A model generated the notes under the pieces. The model saw nothing but the letters and a program-made list of their open reading frames with translations, was not told where the DNA came from and did no database searches. Made by a program: the position numbers and the translations under genes. From Caldifarciminota bacterium (lineage in GTDB: Bacteria > Hydrothermota > 32-111 > QNBC01): a stretch of DNA of 6,092 nucleotides. This document shows, piece by piece, positions 4,100 to 6,092 of this stretch (the stretch's first letter is position 1; every line of letters starts with the position of its first letter). Location: the NCBI GenBank assembly GCA_023132105.1, contig JAGLYS010000213.1, positions 1-6,092 of the forward strand. Reading direction: 5' to 3'.

Positions 4100-5551
4100 T
4101 TACTTCACTAATAACATTTTCCTCGTGCTTTTAAGGTTGTCTACATCTAAACAGTAGAAATAGATTCCACTTCTAACACTATTCCCTTGCTCGTTTATTC
4201 CATTCCAACTGACGGCATAGGTACCGGCATATTTCTCTCCCTTTACCAGTGTCCGCACAAGTTGACCTGAGATATCATATATGGCAAGTCGCACAAACCC
4301 ATTTCTCGGAAGAGTATATTGAATAGAAGTAGCAGATTTAAATGGGTTGGGTGTATTCTGTAGTAATATGGGGTCTTTTATATCCAATTTAGCATCTGGT
4401 TTTTCTTCTATCCCCGTTGATGATATGAATGTACCATAGACATCCCCATCAGTAAAATTAGAATCTACTTTGGAGGTGACAACTAAGAACCATCCGCCAC
4501 CGAATCCACATCCTCCAAAAGGTGCTTTTCCGCTTGATGAATTAGATACAACAAACACTTCGCCCAAAGGAATACCCGATGGAGTCCAAAATCTCCCCAT
4601 CATTGTTAAATCGAACATTTGTGACCAAGTTATCAAATAATTATTGTTATCAAAAGCAACACTAGGAAAGCCTGGCTGCATTGTGGAATCACAAATGAGT
4701 ATTGTTTCTTCGATCAATCCCAAAGTGGTAATAAATCGTCCGTATAAACTAAAATTCTCGCTTGAATAATTGGACTCGTGGTAACCGAGCAAATATCTTG
4801 AACTGTCAAAAGCAAGAGATGTCGGATTGTCGCTGTAATATGGTCCGCCATCAATCAAGAAGTTACTGCCTACAAGTGAACCGGACTTGCTGACAAATTG
4901 CCCATAGATATCTTTGTCTCTATCAGGAATCACCTCAACCCACGCCACCAGATAGTTCGTGCCGTCATATGCGAGTGAAATTTCACGCGCATGATTATTG
5001 CTAATCTGTACTTGTTCTCCTAAAAGATTTCCACTCTTGTTCATCCGCTGACCGTAAAGCAAACTATCTACTCTATTAACATATACTATTAAGTAAGTGG
5101 TATCACTAAAACACAGACCATATATTCCCGGGTAATTCATCCAAGCGTTTGTACCAATGGTAAAATAAGTTCCCACTAAGTTGCCCGAGGTACTGATAAA
5201 TTGCCCGTTAATATCGCCATTGAATTCTCTCCAAATCAGAAAATAGTTGGTTTCATCAAATCCAACTATAGGTCCTGGGAAAGTTCCCTGCCTGCCAACC
5301 GAGATTCTGTTCCCAATCAGGTTAGTTGGGGGAGAGACCAATTGAGCAGTAATATTGTATTGACTAAGCGTATCGCCTATTATTGCTACTATGCCGGTAG
5401 CCCCGCCCCAGACCGCACTTGAGCCAAATGTGCTATCTTCCCCAACAGCAATAGGGAATTCTGTGAATCTCGAGTTTGTCTGGGCTGTTATATTTGTTAC
5501 TACAAAACTAAAAACAGCCACAACGGTCATAACAAAAAATACTTTCTTCAT
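4100..5551 (-). CDS. secreted propeller-like repeat protein with FlgD-Ig/T9SS-like C-terminal domain
   Basis: A 483-residue exported protein. Residues 1-23 form a signal peptide (MKK, hydrophobic VFFVMTVVAVFSFVV, likely cleavage after NITA). Residues about 40-380 hold five or six repeats of roughly 50-60 residues with the pattern [A/G]FDxTNYLxxWxE...DIYGQFxSxSGxLVG. Clear copies begin near residues 97, 147, 194, 246 and 298, and the layout suggests a beta-propeller. Residues 396-483 form the FlgD-like Ig module: LLQNTPNPFKSATSIQYTLP, then LAIYDISGQLVRTL, AGTYAVSWNG, SGIYFYCL and a basic end TRKMLLVK. In FCB-type bacteria this module often marks type IX secretion or surface attachment. The ligand or role is unknown. 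An ATG 12 nt upstream (5563) is less likely because the SD GGAGG ends 5 nt before the ATG at 5551. It is a single-gene unit. Confidence 0.85.
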   Translation of the reverse strand: MKKVFFVMTVVAVFSFVVTNITAQTNSRFTEFPIAVGEDSTFGSSAVWGGATGIVAIIGDTLSQYNITAQLVSPPTNLIGNRISVGRQGTFPGPIVGFDETNYFLIWREFNGDINGQFISTSGNLVGTYFTIGTNAWMNYPGIYGLCFSDTTYLIVYVNRVDSLLYGQRMNKSGNLLGEQVQISNNHAREISLAYDGTNYLVAWVEVIPDRDKDIYGQFVSKSGSLVGSNFLIDGGPYYSDNPTSLAFDSSRYLLGYHESNYSSENFSLYGRFITTLGLIEETILICDSTMQPGFPSVAFDNNNYLITWSQMFDLTMMGRFWTPSGIPLGEVFVVSNSSSGKAPFGGCGFGGGWFLVVTSKVDSNFTDGDVYGTFISSTGIEEKPDAKLDIKDPILLQNTPNPFKSATSIQYTLPRNGFVRLAIYDISGQLVRTLVKGEKYAGTYAVSWNGINEQGNSVRSGIYFYCLDVDNLKSTRKMLLVK

Positions 5552-5654
5552 TACTTCCTCCATTCTTTAATTGTTGATAGCAATTTCCGTTTTCTTATCC
5601 AGGATATATTCTAGTGCATCCATTGTCCCGCTGATTTTATACTTTTCTTTTATA

Positions 5655-5683
5655 ATAATACTTTCTATAGTCATAAAAGTCAA
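5655..5683 (-). promoter_or_regulatory. promoter of the secreted-protein gene
   Basis: On the minus strand, -35 TTGACT (5683-5678), a 17-nt spacer and -10 TATTAT (5660-5655). The inferred start near 5648 gives a leader of about 97 nt before the ATG at 5551. Confidence 0.65.
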
Positions 5684-5699
5684 TATATTTAGTGCGAGA

Positions 5700-5889
5700 A
5701 AATGTAGGCAAATATGAAGATATTAGTTAGTTAAAAGTATCAAGTGGCAAGAGCCAATAGCAAAAGGCGTAAATCGTAAACCCTAAATTGTAAATCGAAA
5801 TTCTGTGTAGAGACGCAATATTTTGCGTCTAATGTTATATAAACACCATAAATAGTGTTAATCGTAAACCGTAAATCGAAACTTGGGAA
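5700..5889. repeat. repeat patch with degenerate tandem words and truncated GTAGAGACGC palindrome
   Basis: No gene is supported. It holds a word-like run (CAAGTGGCAAGAGCCAATAG, 5740-5759), heptamer runs at 5768-5799 and 5859-5882, and a copy of the GTAGAGACGC palindrome at 5807-5830 lacking its last four bases. Upstream bases to 5684 carry no recognisable feature. Confidence 0.65.
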
Positions 5890-5970
5890 ATTGTCATTGC
5901 GAGGAGTAAAACGACGAAGCAATCTAAATTTACTTTTATGGGATTGCTTCACTTCGTTCGCAATGACATG
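5890..5970. repeat. 81-nt imperfect palindrome, copy c
   Basis: The same element as 1913-1993, with one difference by eye (an A for T in the centre). It is flanked on both sides by heptamer runs. Read on the minus strand it yields the peptide string NEVKQS...APRND-like, a typical spurious translation of such repeats. Confidence 0.88.
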
Positions 5971-6010
5971 GTCTTTTTTGTTAATCGTAAATCGAAAATT
6001 GACATTGTAG

Positions 6011-6032
6011 GGGCAGACCCCTGTGTCTGCCC
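6011..6032. repeat. GGGCAGAC hairpin repeat, copy 2
   Basis: Perfect inverted repeat GGGCAGAC-CCCTGT-GTCTGCCC, preceded by TTGTAG as in copy 1. The remaining bases to 6092 show nothing recognisable beyond a C/T-rich end. Confidence 0.78.
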
Positions 6033-6092
6033 TTTCTTTTCGTGTAATTATTCTCAATTAGTGAAATCAAGTTTAAAATTTCTTTTCCCTCT

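Noticed and set aside
3816..4157. Plus-strand open frame of 113 codons
   Set aside because: It spans the promoter of the Xre-ImmA gene and several repeats, and runs into the end of the secreted-protein gene.
5740..6057. Minus-strand open frame of 105 codons
   Set aside because: The peptide is the typical spurious reading of the 81-nt palindrome (NEVKQS...RND-like) plus heptamer runs.

Overview
The window reads as an accessory region of a low-GC, probably uncultured bacterium. Two observations point to the FCB superphylum or a nearby candidate phylum such as WOR-3 or Cloacimonadota-like lineages. First, the large secreted protein ends in a FlgD-Ig/type IX-like C-terminal module. Second, the intergenic DNA is packed with small palindromic repeats and degenerate short tandem words. 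This is inference: there is no rRNA or marker gene here. All six supported genes lie on the minus strand.

Region 45-1640 is a complete tripartite HipBST-type toxin-antitoxin operon, transcribed right to left as hipB (HTH), hipS (the detached N-terminal HipA domain) and hipT (the kinase). The genes overlap by 14 nt and 1 nt. Upstream are a consensus-like sigma-70 promoter and three near-identical 20-bp palindromes (TTATACC-N6-GGTATAA) spaced 40 and 41 bp apart. One fills the promoter spacer and -10 region, one covers the hipB Shine-Dalgarno, and one lies upstream of the -35. This is a readable autoregulatory switch.

Region 1640-2268 has no gene. It holds AT-rich filler, two tandem 30-nt GC-rich hairpin elements, an 81-nt imperfect palindrome, a GGGCAGAC hairpin, a TGTCA hairpin and short tandem words.

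Region 2269-3854 is a second, very AT-rich toxin-antitoxin operon. It encodes an Xre-HTH/ImmA-IrrE metallopeptidase-like protein with an extra acidic C-terminal tail, followed 4 nt later by a PemK/MazF-fold toxin. The toxin has Ile at the position normally held by the catalytic Arg. No separate MazE-like gene is present, so the Xre-ImmA protein, probably through its tail, is the best candidate antitoxin.

Region 3855-4099 is another repeat patch. It contains a copy of the palindrome interrupted by exactly one 30-nt hairpin element, a direct trace of insertion.

Region 4100-5683 holds a secreted repeat-containing (beta-propeller-like) protein with a FlgD-Ig C-terminus and a good upstream promoter. 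Region 5700-6092 is a third repeat patch, repeating the module order seen at 1879-2063.

The two toxin-antitoxin operons are independent by content, but both lie among the same repeats, which suggests an accessory island assembled in repeat-rich DNA.
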